From assembly GCF_003590095.1 (NCBI RefSeq), contig NC_039483.1, forward strand, positions 10,292,001-10,356,000: 64,000 bases of DNA, given 5' to 3'. Below, piece after piece: positions 10,347 to 22,742 of the stretch; the first letter of the stretch is position 1; the number at the start of each line of letters is the position of its first letter. A program made the position numbers and the translations under genes. Under the pieces are notes generated by a model. That model was not told where the DNA came from and ran no database searches. It saw only the letters and a list, made by a program, of their open reading frames with translations. The DNA comes from Trichoplusia ni. Its lineage: Eukaryota; Arthropoda; Insecta; Lepidoptera; Noctuidae.

Positions 10347-11099
10347 ATGGCTGCAGACCTAAGGAACAAAGTGGTGGTAATAACCGGCGGAGCTGAGGGA
10401 ATCGGTTTTGAAATAGCCGACAAATATCTACAGAAAGGAGCCAGTATAACTATATTACTGGATATCAACGAGAGACTTGGAGAAGACGCTGTGAAAAAAC
10501 TTACAACTACATACGGTAAAAATAAAGCACTATTTATTAAATGTGATGTAACTTCTGATGCAGATAAGGTATCAAAAAAGATATTTGATAATTATAAAGT
10601 GGATGTGCTCGTTAATAATGCTGGCATCCTAAACGAAAATCTTCTCAAGAAAACCATCGATATTAATGTAACCGCTGTTGTTGAATGGGGTTTAACTTTT
10701 TGGCACCACATGAGAAAGGACAAAGGCGGTAACGGAGGCACAATTATTAACTTAGCTTCAATCTATGGCTACAGAGTTGATCAATTCCTTCCTATCTATC
10801 AAGCTTCAAAATTCGCTGTTATGGGATTTACAAAGTCTTTGGGCCATGTAGCCAATTACACGAGATCTGGAGTGAGAGTAGTAGCCATCTGTCCTGGTTT
10901 TACTGAAACGAAGTTGACGGATCAGCCCCCAATACGGGATATGGGTCAAAATGACGAGTTCGAAAAGTTCTTGAAATCCCAAGAGTGGCAGAAGGTGGAG
11001 GCAGTGGGTAACGCCGCGGTGGACATCTTCCAAAGAGCTGGCAGTGGATCTGCTTGGCTTATCGAGGGTGCTAAACCTATTGTAGAAGTATGTAAATAA
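10347..11099 (+). CDS. SDR-3: classical short-chain dehydrogenase/reductase, divergent paralogue
   Basis: Intronless, 250 codons. TGGAEGIG at 13-20, Asp 39 (NAD-type), the NNAG motif, Ser in LASIYGYRV, and the Tyr/Lys pair in YQASK are all present. CPGF follows. It shares roughly two thirds of its residues with SDR-1 and SDR-2. A 38-nt block around the catalytic Tyr/Lys (10794-10831) is identical at nucleotide level in all three genes, which is unexpected at this overall divergence. The C-terminal lid region is again the most different part. No targeting signal is seen. It is the oldest surviving branch of the local array; substrate unknown. Confidence 0.93.
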   Translation: MAADLRNKVVVITGGAEGIGFEIADKYLQKGASITILLDINERLGEDAVKKLTTTYGKNKALFIKCDVTSDADKVSKKIFDNYKVDVLVNNAGILNENLLKKTIDINVTAVVEWGLTFWHHMRKDKGGNGGTIINLASIYGYRVDQFLPIYQASKFAVMGFTKSLGHVANYTRSGVRVVAICPGFTETKLTDQPPIRDMGQNDEFEKFLKSQEWQKVEAVGNAAVDIFQRAGSGSAWLIEGAKPIVEVCK

Positions 11100-11161
11100 C
11101 ATTCAGCTCCATGTTTATTTGTAAACAAATTTTACTCGAACTCTATTGGCTATTTCTGTTC

Positions 11162-11167
11162 AATAAA
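11162..11167 (+). terminator. Poly(A) signal of SDR-3
   Basis: AATAAA 62 nt after the SDR-3 stop codon. Confidence 0.5.
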
Positions 11168-14100
11168 TATTAATATCCGTGTGGTTTCTTTTGTAGTTTT
11201 ATTTGTATTTTGCACCTATTGAAATATTTATTGACTTGGTCTTAAAATACACTTGGTAGAAGACCATAATAAGGCAAAAGTGTCGTTGCTTTACATATGC
11301 GAATATTTTACGAAACTAATTAGCCTCTAGCCTGCTTACTTCAAGACATTATTCTTAAAGTTTCCAAATAAGCATTTGTTGTTTATGTGACGTTTAATGA
11401 GGGCCATTGTATGACGTCAGGTGGAGGGCTGGGGGAGTAGCTAAAAGCTTTGCAACATTAGTTCCCATCAACTGCGCAACAGACTTAGCGGACACCGACG
11501 CACACGGGTTTGAAGTAGCTAGAGCCACTAAGGGAACATTGAAAAATGTTACTGCAATGGAATGGAAGGAATAGTTTTTTAAAAGTATCGAATAAGTTTA
11601 AAGAGTCAAATCTTTAAATTCGACAATAATTCAGAACAACGGATCTATGTTGTATTAAAACTACGATATGATTTCACACTACTTGCCCAAATTTTGAATG
11701 AAAATAAAGTAGCATTCATAGTTTTCTAGGTTCCCATTCAGCTCGACAGGCACATCGGCTTAACATTTAAGCTTTATGTAATCTCTGATGGCTCGACGCG
11801 GATTGCTGAGCGTTTTAAGTTCACGTGTGTACCCGGGGTCCCGCGTCGTAAACTGGCTGTTCCCACAAAGTTGTTCTTACACTTTTATTATTCTATGTTT
11901 GTGTGCTGCTTGAGGATTTCCGCCGTAATACTAAACTTACGGGATTTTAAAACATCGCGAGGCATTAAGATTATTCGGTATGGTTTGCGGTTCCGCCGAA
12001 AATAGTAAGTAATATAGGTGGATGTGGTGCATTTCTCCATTATCCAACTATTTCTGAAGGTAATCCCAATTTTGGAAAAGCTCGTTCTTTGTTATAAACA
12101 ATTACAAGATGGTAATAAATTGCCGAACCCAACCTAATACTAATCAACGTATCACAAAGCAATGATCTCCCAAACCACTAAACCGATCACCACATCAATA
12201 AGGGATCTAGAAGAAAAACTCAATAAAGTAAATGGAGAATAAATAAAGCACCTAATTTAATTAGTGGAGCAATATACAAAGTTTATCTCGGCAGTTTGGT
12301 GGCTAAGACGCCGCGCATCTAATGAGGCTTGAGATAGATGCTCATTGAACTTGGCAACACTACGGCCACGATTAAGCACCCTTAACGCCTTATTGACGAC
12401 GCCCTTACAGTCCAACGTGCTTCGTTTGTTGTGTGTTCGAGATGTTGGCAGTTCAAATGTTTTTGACGTCTCGTTATTTCGAAATATCTGTACAATTTAC
12501 CTGTTTTCAAAACTTGCTTCATTTCTGTAATAAATAAGTTTAAAATTGTCCTGTGTCCATTCAATCAATTATGATGAAATGTTTAGAACTACCAACACAT
12601 TTCAAGTTACAAGTTTAGTACGACGTCAGCCCAGGTCAGCTAGCGATATTTCCATTTTCCGCAGAAATGTAACATTTTTTTGCCCGTAACAGTCAACACT
12701 GGTTCAGCACGACGGCGACAGGCGCACGACATGCACAAGCTGACATTTGCCGCGACTTTGTGTTTGTCGAAAGCGAGCGAGTGAAATAAACACCCCGGAT
12801 CGTTGCGAGTTACGAGATACAGATAATTGAGAAATGTCAACCGTTATGTTTTAGTTGTATTGTAGATTTGTTTTTTGCTTTAAAGTTAAATAAATTCATT
12901 CAAATATAAGAATAGCAGTACCTACTAGCTAACTGAGACTTGTGTAGCGTTGATTTGTTTTTGAAAAATCTCCAATTTAAACCCTGACTATGAATCTTTA
13001 AACTTAAGCGGTCTTTAGTAGATTCATGGCATAACTCTATTTAGTTTTTTAACTACCAGGTTAGAACTAATTTTCTTTTAGAAGTCCCTAAACCCTTGCT
13101 AATTGAACAGTTCCCAACTTGTACCACGTTCAACTTCGCATCAACCCGAATGACGCGCGTCAGTCTGTCCCTGACATCACCCACGTGATTAATAATCTGT
13201 CACAGCCTAGTAACATGCCTGGCAACAGCCGCCACATCGCAAACGAACCCCGCACAGGAAGCAACAAAACATTCCAGTAGAACAACAAAAATGGTCAGTA
13301 TAAATTAGACTGTGTCGCTGTTTGTAATACGCAGACATGTTGAGAGCTAAAGTAATGTAGAGGGAATCATAAATTGTGTCGCAGGTGCGAACTTATTTAG
13401 ATATACTTTTCCCAGTGGCCGTGTTAATATTAGATTTGTGAAGTTACAAAATATGCTCTTATTTATGCCCCAATATAGGAGAATTTATGAACTATGAATA
13501 TTTATTTGCTTACGTAAATAATGCGTAACACAAGCTTGAATAATATTTAGAGTTGATTGGCTTATCATGAATTAATGAAGCGTTCGATTCTTGAGGAAAG
13601 TAATCTCCAATTGTAATTATTTTATTCGAATGAGCTCCACTTGCATAGAGTTCTTATCAGCGCACTCTGTCGACGAACGAAGGAACTTTATCGCAGAGTG
13701 GATTGGTCGTGTATATCTGAAATTAAACTGAAGGTATTTAATTAAAAGAGTTAAGTAGTAAACATGTTTTTTTTTAATTTAGGTACATTTTTTAGTTCTA
13801 GTAACTAAAAATTGTCTAGTCACCTATTATTAAGTTAATTAAATCGGACGCTTCTTTAGTTCGATAAGTGGGCCACAGATGGCGTTATGCAACATGAAGC
13901 CTGATATTCCGAAACTTTTTTTTTAATAAAGTATAAGTCAAGGCCAATACGGAGTTTTACTCTTCATTACAAAACGTGATGACACCTAAACCGGTTTCTT
14001 AACACACTGTGCGTTGTAATTGTGCAGTACACTGGAATTTGGGAGCTTTTTCTTTGTTATATTAAGCTCCCTATAGGCCAAAGCCAGGGTAGGGCAAGCG

Positions 14101-14334
14101 TCCCACCTTGCCCCAGTGTGGCTACGCACATGTCCGAGTGCGTTACTTATTGGGGTACCTATAGTTTCATGAAGCAAATTAATCGGTTAATTAATACAAT
14201 CACGTTGTCATGAATACAATCAGAGATGTATGACTGCAAACAATAATAGATACATTGATGGATGCCTTCGCACATAATTAGGTTTACTAGTGCTCTGACA
14301 CTAGCGCCAATTCCTGAAGCGGCACGATTTAAAA
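11168..14334. other. Intergenic, no supported gene
   Basis: No ORF with a recognisable domain. Slightly GC-richer patches lie at 11400-11530, 12600-12800 and 13130-13280. The last ends in 'aaaATGgtcagt', which could be a first coding exon with a donor directly after ATG, but no downstream exon was found to support it. Confidence 0.4.
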
Positions 14335-14386
14335 CTATACTCGACAAAATGCTTACAAGGGTTTGTAAGCATTTTGTCGAGTATAG
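14335..14386. repeat. Perfect 24-bp inverted repeat (hairpin)
   Basis: Arms 14335-14358 and 14363-14386 are exact reverse complements separated by a 4-nt loop (gggt). It lies just upstream of the interspersed repeat at 14507. It may be a transposon terminus or a recent foldback; no flanking ORF explains it. Confidence 0.85.
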
Positions 14387-14506
14387 ATCAAAAACTGACC
14401 CAAACCAGCAGGGACAAGGCTTGCAAACCTAATAGACGGAACAACTTTAAGATGAATAAAAATATTCCTTTATTTTCTAAGTCAGTCAAAAATATATATC
14501 AGAAAT

Positions 14507-15120
14507 CTATACATATAATAAAATTGTAGAAAAGTGAAAACTGTACATTGAATATTTTTAAAAAAGAATAATTGCAGGGTGGTCTACGAACGATTCCGAT
14601 GCCGAAAATATGATTTTTAGAATTTTTGTCTGTTTGTCTGTTTGTCTGTTTGTCTGTTTGTCTGTATGTATGTCCGGAAAGATCTCGGAAAGTACTCGAT
14701 AGATTTGATTCATATTTTCAGAGAATATCAACAAGAGGTCCGGTCAACATACTTTTTACTTATTATCTCGCATTTCGTTACAGGGGGAGAGCAGGAGCCT
14801 TTTATATCTGTACACAAATATCAAATTATCTCATAAACTACTCAATATATTTCGTTCAAATTTTGCATGAACCTTATCGTACACATGATACAACAAATAT
14901 ACAAAAACCATAACGCTACTATGCAGGGGGCATGAGCAGTAAAGTTAAAAATTTTTGGACTCACCCGTAACATCGTGTAATACAATTATGAAGTGTATTT
15001 TCAGCCCATTGAGTAGTAGGCAGCACGGTCATCAATTTACTCAAAAAACATCACGCTATTTATCTTAAGACTTTTGGCAGAGCAATAATATATTTCTTCG
15101 AAAGAAAATCAATTTCACAA
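14507..15120 (+). repeat. Interspersed repeat, copy 1, left part
   Basis: Homologous in inverted orientation to 31690-32262. Common landmarks are 'ataataaaattgtagaaaagtg', the 'gacatac' and 'ggtccggtcaacata' blocks, and 'gtaacatcgtgtaata'. The element's other end, marked by 'gcgggcaacagctagt', is found at 16975-17136, so this copy has been split by about 1.85 kb of other sequence. Tail and head resemble abundant lepidopteran non-autonomous repeats. I cannot decide between a LINE-derived and a Helitron-like origin. Confidence 0.75.
14626..14673 (+). repeat. (TGTCTGTT)n microsatellite
   Basis: Five to six near-perfect units of an 8-bp motif inside the interspersed repeat. It creates the repetitive open frames here, which are not genes. 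Confidence 0.9.
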
Positions 15121-16099
15121 AATCAGTCATTTTATTCTCTTTCAAGTCTAATGTAGACCTAGCGCGACAATAATTAAAATAAAAGAAACATAAACTATTA
15201 ATACTTTTATTATTATTCTTTTGATGCAAATGTTACTTCGTAATCGGTACATTCTTGAAACAAAGGAACTTAAATTATTTTTATTTTTATTGGAATACTA
15301 CTAAAATTACTCAAGTTCAAATGTGGAATGCCGTAATATGATTTTGTGTTTATTTACGATAGGTGTATACACCTATGTTTTTAGCTCGGTAATGTTGGCG
15401 ATGCTACTTCAAGATAAAAGAATTCGTAGTGACACTCAACCCAAAGTTGCATGTAGTTCACATTGATCTCATCTATAATTATGCATAACAATAAATTACT
15501 GAACGACACAGTTAATTATATTACCTTGGTTCATCTGTAACAACTAGCAACAAAAATATAAACTTTCAAACAAAAAAAAGCCTTTCAAACAATGAAATAA
15601 TGTTTTCTTAAATTTGCAACATTACATAGGCCAAAAGTATTTCGGATAGAAAAGCCCAGAAAACTTGCATAAAAACTTCATAATAGGTATGCAATGTGAA
15701 AGATCTATAAGACCAAAGCTATCAATGAATAAGAGCGTACGCTAGAAGGTTTTTGACATTACGTATCTATTGATAGAACAATGTCTACTGATACCTGGGA
15801 TTTTTCAATATTTTAATGATTTGATTGGTCTACATCCGCCATTACAGAGAACGCACACGTGGCCTTTCCAAAGATTCCTTTAACAATTTATTGTAATCTC
15901 TACTTATTTAAAATTTTCTTCTTTCGTAGCCTGGTAAAAGCAGGGGAAGGAATGAGACTGAATGAGTTTCTGAGATCCCAAAGCTAAGCCGACGAGGATT
16001 AGAAACATATTTTTGGAAATTTCTCCAATAAGGCTGATAATAGCGTGTAGCTATCAGCACTTACATCCGTCATACAATGTCTTTAAAATTCATTTTGGC

Positions 16100-16149
16100 T
16101 TATGAGGTAACGCTGTCGATACCGACGTATCGACAGCATAACCTCATAA
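16100..16149. repeat. Imperfect 23-bp inverted repeat
   Basis: Arms 16100-16122 and 16127-16149 pair with three mismatches around a 4-nt loop (cgac). It lies within the sequence that interrupts the interspersed repeat and may mark the end of an inserted element. Confidence 0.65.
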
Positions 16150-16409
16150 CCAACCTCATGTAGTCTTTATTTAAGTTCCATTTATGCAGTAGGGATGACG
16201 GTATTTTACTTCAATGATCGTTTCAGTTTTAATATTAAGAGGACAATAAAACATAACGTGTTTCAGGAAACCGTTTATCTGGGCGCAATTTTGCAAAATC
16301 TTATATCTTATGACACTATGTAACATCCACAGTTACCGAGCCCGACTCTCACTTCACCAGCTCCGTCCACAAAAATAGTTTGACATCTTATTTATATCGT
16401 CAGATAACA

Positions 16410-16527
16410 TCGTGTGTGAAAATTACAACTGTCTGGCTATCACTGTTCCTGAGAAACAGCCAGGTGACAGACAGACGAACGGACACCGGGGCCTCAGTAA
16501 TATGGTTCTGGTTTACCTCTTTGGTTA
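16410..16527 (+). repeat. Diverged interspersed repeat (copy at 46.9 kb)
   Basis: Shares an ordered set of blocks with 46861-46995: 'tgtgaaaat', 'gctatcac.gttcc', 'cagcc', 'gacagacag/ggacagaga', then 'ctttggtta'. Both are on the same strand. This looks like a degenerate non-autonomous DNA element or SINE; the class is not certain. Confidence 0.5.
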
Positions 16528-16974
16528 CAGTACAATAATAATTTTATGATACCTCATAATCCGTCTAACAATTTCAGGTGTAGGCCGGCCAAAGAACAGA
16601 CGTGCTCGAAAATCATAACCAACCCAATTAGAAAATGGAAACCCTCGAAAGTAAAACATTTTTAGAGTTATACCTTCTGTTATTTTTTATACTTGCATCC
16701 CCCCCCCCCATTTTTTAACGGCTCGATTTGTCAAACATGTCTTAACGAACACTCGCACATAATTCACGTTTAAATTAAAATCGTACAATTCGTTCGGAAG
16801 CTATGATGTCACAGACAGACGGGCAGGCAGGCAGATATGTCAAAGTTATAAGCCCCTCTTTTTGGGATTAAATAAGAAAAAGTCATTAAAACAGCTGTGA
16901 AATATTTGACACCAGGATAGTATCGTAAGCGATGAAATGTGTTTGATTCAAACATTTGATAGTCTTTGGGCCGC

Positions 16975-17136
16975 TCAAGATTCATTACAATTTAGAAAAA
17001 AAAGCAAGCTTAAAATGTAAGAAAAGTGTTTCATTTTCAATATTGTATTACATTTTTGCGATGATCGTTATTATTAAACTTCATAGTTTTTCACATCTTG
17101 AAAATCACGCAGACGAAGTCGCGGGCAACAGCTAGT
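16975..17136 (+). repeat. Interspersed repeat, copy 1, right part
   Basis: Homologous in inverted orientation to 31471-31640, ending in 'gcgggcaacagctagt'. Together with 14507-15120 it forms one element that is uninterrupted in the other copy. Confidence 0.75.
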
Positions 17137-17268
17137 AATTAATACAATTATACCTCTATCTATAATAATATTATTTGTATATCACTACTTATGTAAACTA
17201 TTTGAAAGCGAAATATAATATATTTTACGTTACTAAATTCTAATTATTACTAATACCTTTAAAAAATA

Positions 17269-17274
17269 TTTATT
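17269..17274 (-). terminator. Candidate poly(A) signal of CYP9A-like A
   Basis: AATAAA on the minus strand about 155 nt beyond the stop codon of gene A. Confidence 0.4.
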
Positions 17275-17429
17275 AAACAAGAATATATGTATGTCGTCAT
17301 TATTAGTAAATAGTATAAAGTTATCAGTCTGAATATTTTACAAAAACTAATTATAAAGCCAAAAATAATATTAAAAAAAAATCATATGCTCTTCCTATCC
17401 TCTGCTGTTCTACTCCGGTCTACTACAGT

Positions 17430-20400
17430 CTACTCTCGGAGTTTGAACCTCAGCCAGTGCCCGCCTTGCAGTCGGATATTGAAGCTGTCTGTGGAGAGCT
17501 CAGCGGGGATGCAGGTCCTCTCACAAGGAGACAACACCATCTGACGCAGCACCTGGTACGTCATCACTTTTAACTCGCAGAGCGCAAATCTTGAACCTGA
17601 AGATAACAAAAAAAAAATTTAAATCTTAAGACCGGCTTTCTATCTTAGCGGCTACTAAGCAGCAAATTTTTCGAAATCAATGAATTATCTGACCTTCACA
17701 ATCATTTTGGCAGTAACAAAAGTTTGTTGTCTAAAGACTGGTTGTCTAAATTCTTATGTTTTAAGGAATTTTAACGATTAATTTAAATGTAAGAAGTGGT
17801 CGCTATATTTTAAAATTGTCTTCCTTCTTCTTGCCTACTCATATACACTACGGGGGCATTTTCGCAGCACATGTTCCAAAAATAAACTTTCGGTTTACAC
17901 CGGTATCCAAGTAATTGCTAATTGACAAGAGGAGTCAATAAGGTATTCTTTTGACCATCCGTATTATTCGAACGTAATGTGAGCAATCATCTATTTTAGA
18001 CACTACAGAATTAGTAGTCAATTGGCACGATATGTAAAGATATATTTCTGATAACGAAATGGTTTTGCATCGTACTGCAAAAAAATATGTAATGGTAATA
18101 TTATTATTTTAACTAAATTAAACTGTTCATGCTGTATTGCTACACGTAAGGAAAAATATAAGCTTCTTCCACTTCATTTTTAGTCTAAACATGTTGGTCT
18201 GTCCATTTACACTCACCAATACAATTCCTAGGTCCTAATCCAAACGGCATGTATGAGAGTGGCTGGATCCTGTGCTTGTTCTCTTCGGAGAATCGTTCAG
18301 GGTCAAACTTCTCTGGGTCCGGGAAAAACTCAGGGTCTTGATGAAACGCGAAGGTCGGCATCATTACACATGTCCCTTTACGCAACTGTGAACGAAATAT
18401 ATGACATAAAAAGTAGCAGAAAATTTTATTGATATTTAGGAAAAGGGAACTCGGTACGTTTTGTAAACAAAGATGTGCTATCGTTGGAAACTTATAATGA
18501 CACAAACACACTAAATGTAATAGGTAAGTAAATAAATTAAAAAGGTAGATGTGTTGAGTGCTTACAGAGTGTAATGAGTCGTGGCGCAGGTGATACTACT
18601 AGCAATATATACCAATTAACATATTATTTGTTTTAAACTTAACTGTAATTTAAAAGATCTCCATCATAGAGTAGTTATCTATGTAAATGGCAAAACAAAC
18701 TAGAAACTTACAATGAAATCCTTTTCTGCCTTGTCATTAGGTTTGCCTAGATTGTAGTCTCTATTACAGACGCGGTCCATAGCAACGGCTGGAGGCCATC
18801 TTCTTAACAATTCTGAAAAATTCAGAAATCCAGACTTAGAGTTAACCAGCGTTTATAAACTCCAGTTTTTTTTAACTATATTGCTTTTAAACAAAATGAT
18901 ATTTTTTATAAATAATGCTTATAAAAAATATCTTTTTTTTATCATTAATAAAGATACGAGTACAAGATTCGCTAATGAAACTAGAAATCGATACGTATAA
19001 CAAAATTATGTTTACCTGAGACCACCATATCCATGTAAGTCATGTTTTGTATAGAGGTGAAGTCAAACTTGCCGCCGTTCTTGATGTCATGCTCTTTGAC
19101 TTCTTGAGCCAAGCGCTCCTGAACATCAGGGTTCACAGCTAGCTCATACAGAAGGAACGACATTGTGGAAGATACTGATTCAAATCCTGCCACGAAGAAT
19201 AGAACTGCTTGGGCTATCAAGTCATCATCATGCCATACTGCAAAAGAAAATACATTTGCAGTTTATAAGCTTTGATTAGATTCATCAACCAATATCAGTG
19301 CCTGTGCTTAGGAGTATTTATAAATTAGTACCTCTATTCAATTCCTTCTGTCCAACTGAAGATTCTTCAACAGTTGCAAATCCAGCGGCGGCATCATTTG
19401 GTTGAACATCTTCATGAGACAGTTTCCCTGTTAAAAAGATAAAAGTTTTTTTGTTTATCAAAGGATCCTTAACCTTATCTTTTTGCGTTTGACTATAATA
19501 TTGAAATTGGTATTCTAATAAGAATAGATGAATACCTTTTTTAGCTTCCATCAGCAGATGTATCATATCAGGTCTTATGATGTGTCGCAGCTCACGATCT
19601 TTCATTGTATCCAGAACCAAATTTCTAAAGAATGTCCTAGGAACTTCTGATATCATTTCCCATTTCATGAACTGTAGGAAAAAAATAATCACTTAGAATC
19701 TTATAGTCAACATGTCTAATCCACAAACAACATTAAATTGTCAGATATGTTCTATAGAATTTAATGAGTAGCAAAAGAATAAGGCATCACATTATCCTTT
19801 ATCATTCCTATATCCTTTTAAAAATAAGTTTATGTAGGTATAGAATTACATGCGTTTGCTGTATCCAGCTTACCTTTATGACCTTCGGCATGTTGACAAG
19901 CAGAAAGAACATGATCATTTGTCGGAAGTTGAAGTTGGTAGCTTCTTTGCCCATCGTGTAGAACTGGTTGTCTACCTCGGTATGAGAGTTGACTTTCAGC
20001 CCGAAGGCGCAGGACGCTATGACGTCGTTCGAGTATCGTGTCGTCAGATCTTTGCAATCTACGTCTAAGTAGCCATCTAAAAAAATAATTTAATTCCTTA
20101 AAGATTTATCTATGCCATAAAAAGAGGCATTGCTCGCACTGCACTTTGAGTAACATTAAGTAGGTATATATTCTTTTTCGTTCGTTACATTAATTTTGAC
20201 AGCATAATTTAGGTTAGTGAAAACGCCATCTGAATAGAAAGCTTACCCTTAGATGCTTTAATTTTCCTTTTCAAAGTTTCCGTCATCTGGTCCCCAACAT
20301 CCACCATGAATGGAATCATCAGACGTATCTTGGAACTCGTGAATGCTGGACTCAGTGTTGAACGCATGTCCTTCCATTCTTGACCTGTTATCATAATAAA

Positions 20401-22187
20401 ATGCTCATTTTTAAGTTATTTCGATGTAAGAGAGTATGCCAAAAATGTTTCATCAAAATCTGGACAAGACAAGTCTAACTAACGTAGCTGAGTAAAGTTG
20501 TATACAACTGATAAAAATGGGGCTCTCAATTCGACACGTGTAACAATTTATATTTAAATACATAATTACAATAATTAATTATTAGGGCATCCAAACAAAT
20601 AAGTAAACAAAACTGTGAGTAAGTAAGTAAACTTCGCTCGTGTTTTTATCAGCCAGTACATTATGTGAAGCTTGCATGACCTTGAGCAGCAAATTTTATT
20701 ACCTACAGAGTCCCCGGTATGATACTGGGGACACCAAAAACGTTTCCTCAAAATCAGACCAGTAACCTTAAAGATCGAATACCGATCAGATAATTTATTT
20801 ATTTTTATAGTTTTCAAAGTAGGTAATGATTTTAGTTATAGTGGTTCAGCTTAACATCATATTGGGTCTGGTCTGTAAGGAACACTAAACGACTTTGGAA
20901 AAATTACAAAATCTCTTAATATAGATAGCCGGGTGCCACCTTTCCTTCCTTACCTTTCAAAAAGAACAAGCTCCTTCCGAACACTGAATCAGATCCCAGG
21001 GTGCGATGATCCAAGAAGTACTCGAAGTCTTTTACAGTAATCTTCTTGATCAACTCTATGTCCCGGATCATTACCATCTCATTCAAGAATTCAAATCTTC
21101 CTACAAATCTGTAACAGTTACATTTGTTTTGTGCAGTGATAAGAAGCTTCCCAATTCATACATTAAATACGATTAAAAACAAAAATGTTTTTGTTTAGAC
21201 TGGCGATAGCTTTTATCAAAATTTATGGCTTTATCGTTGTTTGGTTAGCATTGTTTGTTTGTCCCGTTTGATAAGGTGTAATCTATTCCTCAATGAGTAG
21301 GTGTAGTATGTAGTAGGTGGCACAGGATCTAAAGTATCCGTTGTTATGATGCTCCGATCAGTCTGTTCACTTTTGTTTACAAACATATTGCTAGCAACTT
21401 ACATGTTGCAAAGTTTCGGAGCAATATTATTTATGTTGCTCATCGCCTAAAAATTTTTGCATGTCAGTTGCGCAATAAATCTTTTATTTAAATATCTCTA
21501 AAATGTATCTTACTGTCACAACTCAGACTGAGTTTTAAAAGAACCGCAGGTTCTTGTCCTGTCTGAGGATTGAATTGTTTCAATGTATTTGCAAATAAGA
21601 GAAGAATTTTGATCGAAAAATTGTATTATTGTTTTTTTTTGTATGTATTGAATTTGTAATATTGTAATTGTAATGCTCCCTATCATGGATTTAAATAATT
21701 AAGTTTGGGACAGAGATGCTGCTCTACTTGCGCTGTCGAGCTTCCTCAACAATAATAATATTATTTTAAAATGTGGCAGTGGATCCTCAAGCTCGACAGC
21801 GATGCCGACAAGTCCCAATCCTTTCCGAAGTTATAAATATGTACTGTATATCTTTAAACACATACCTACTTGCAATGAGCAATGAGCGTGGTGATCAATG
21901 CTCAAATGTTCCCTATATTGACAGGAGCCTGGGTCTAACAATGTTGTAGATGTTGTATATCACAAAAAATAGGTAAAAACTCACCTCTCTTCAGGAAATG
22001 TCCTGTACAAATTGAGAATATCGTAAGCAAAGTGTTCCCTTCGGAATAGGACCCGACCCATGTTGCCTAGCAACGGCACTGGCTTGAGGAACTTGACTCC
22101 ATATCTAGAGAACCTGGAGTAGACCTGGCGCAGGTATAGCACCAGCACTGCGATCAGTACCGCCACCCATATTAAGAATATTATCAT
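17430..22187 (-). CDS. CYP9A: CYP9A-like cytochrome P450, gene A (10 coding exons, 529 aa)
   Basis: Exons: 22187-21985, 21108-20954, 20384-20247, 20076-19874, 19671-19536, 19427-19332, 19237-19016, 18812-18712, 18385-18217, 17596-17430; all introns GT..AG, total 1590 nt. The N-terminal hydrophobic anchor (residues 1-20) and Pro-rich hinge (KPVPLLGNM) indicate an ER-membrane microsomal enzyme. Motifs: C-helix WKDMR 123-127, I-helix AGFES 327-331, K-helix ELLR 385-388 formed across the exon 7/8 junction, PERF 447-450, haem loop FGLGPRNCIG 466-475 with Cys 473. The CYP9 family (clan 3) oxidises plant allelochemicals and insecticides using NADPH-P450 reductase. Unusual: the conserved I-helix Thr is Ser 331. 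The start is the ATG three nt after a TTTTTGCAG acceptor. The subfamily number cannot be assigned without a database comparison. Confidence 0.93.
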
Positions 22188-22594
22188 TTTCTGCAAAAAG
22201 AAGTAAATATAAGCAAACACATTGACATAATGTCGTCTTTTTCAACACATAGGTACTAACAATCCCAATGTAAAAATTATTAGTAGCCCCCAATCGGCCA
22301 TGAATTTAAAAAGGCTTTTTTTAATATGAATGAAATATCCTATAAGTGGTCATAGTGTTTAAGTCAAGAAGTTTTCCTTTAAACCTTGGATTAACAAAAA
22401 TAGTTATCTGCAAATATAAAGCTTGGTATTAAAACTTTATAAATATTATCAAATATTTTTTATTTGATTTTACGAGGGTCATGGTATTTTCTTATGAAAC
22501 GGCAGTTACTGAAAAGTTCTTAAATACAACTCAATAGAACTGTCACTAAAAAATAAATATTTTAATTATTATAAATATCACATTAATATCTTAC

Positions 22595-22742
22595 AACGTG
22601 TCGACCGCTGGACGAGTTGATATATATTGACAACAACACTGGGCATAAACAAAATACTACGTGTGGAGCTAGTCGTGGACACACAAACTATGAGAAGACA
22701 CACCCGCAACACAGCTTGCTGCTTTACTACTTTATCTTTATA
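22595..22742 (-). promoter_or_regulatory. Candidate promoter and 5'-UTR exon of gene A
   Basis: On the minus strand TATAAAGA occupies 22742-22735. A start about 30 nt downstream (near 22712) would give a non-coding exon ending at 22595, just before a GTAAGA donor. A 404-nt intron would then join the acceptor at 22191, three nt from the ATG. Inferred by analogy with gene B. Confidence 0.35.

Noticed and set aside
13265..13296. Possible first coding exon ATG followed by a GTCAGT donor
   Set aside because: No downstream exon or domain found to join it to.
14626..14913. 95-codon ORF starting MSVCLFVCLSVC
   Set aside because: Produced by the TGTCTGTT microsatellite inside an interspersed repeat.
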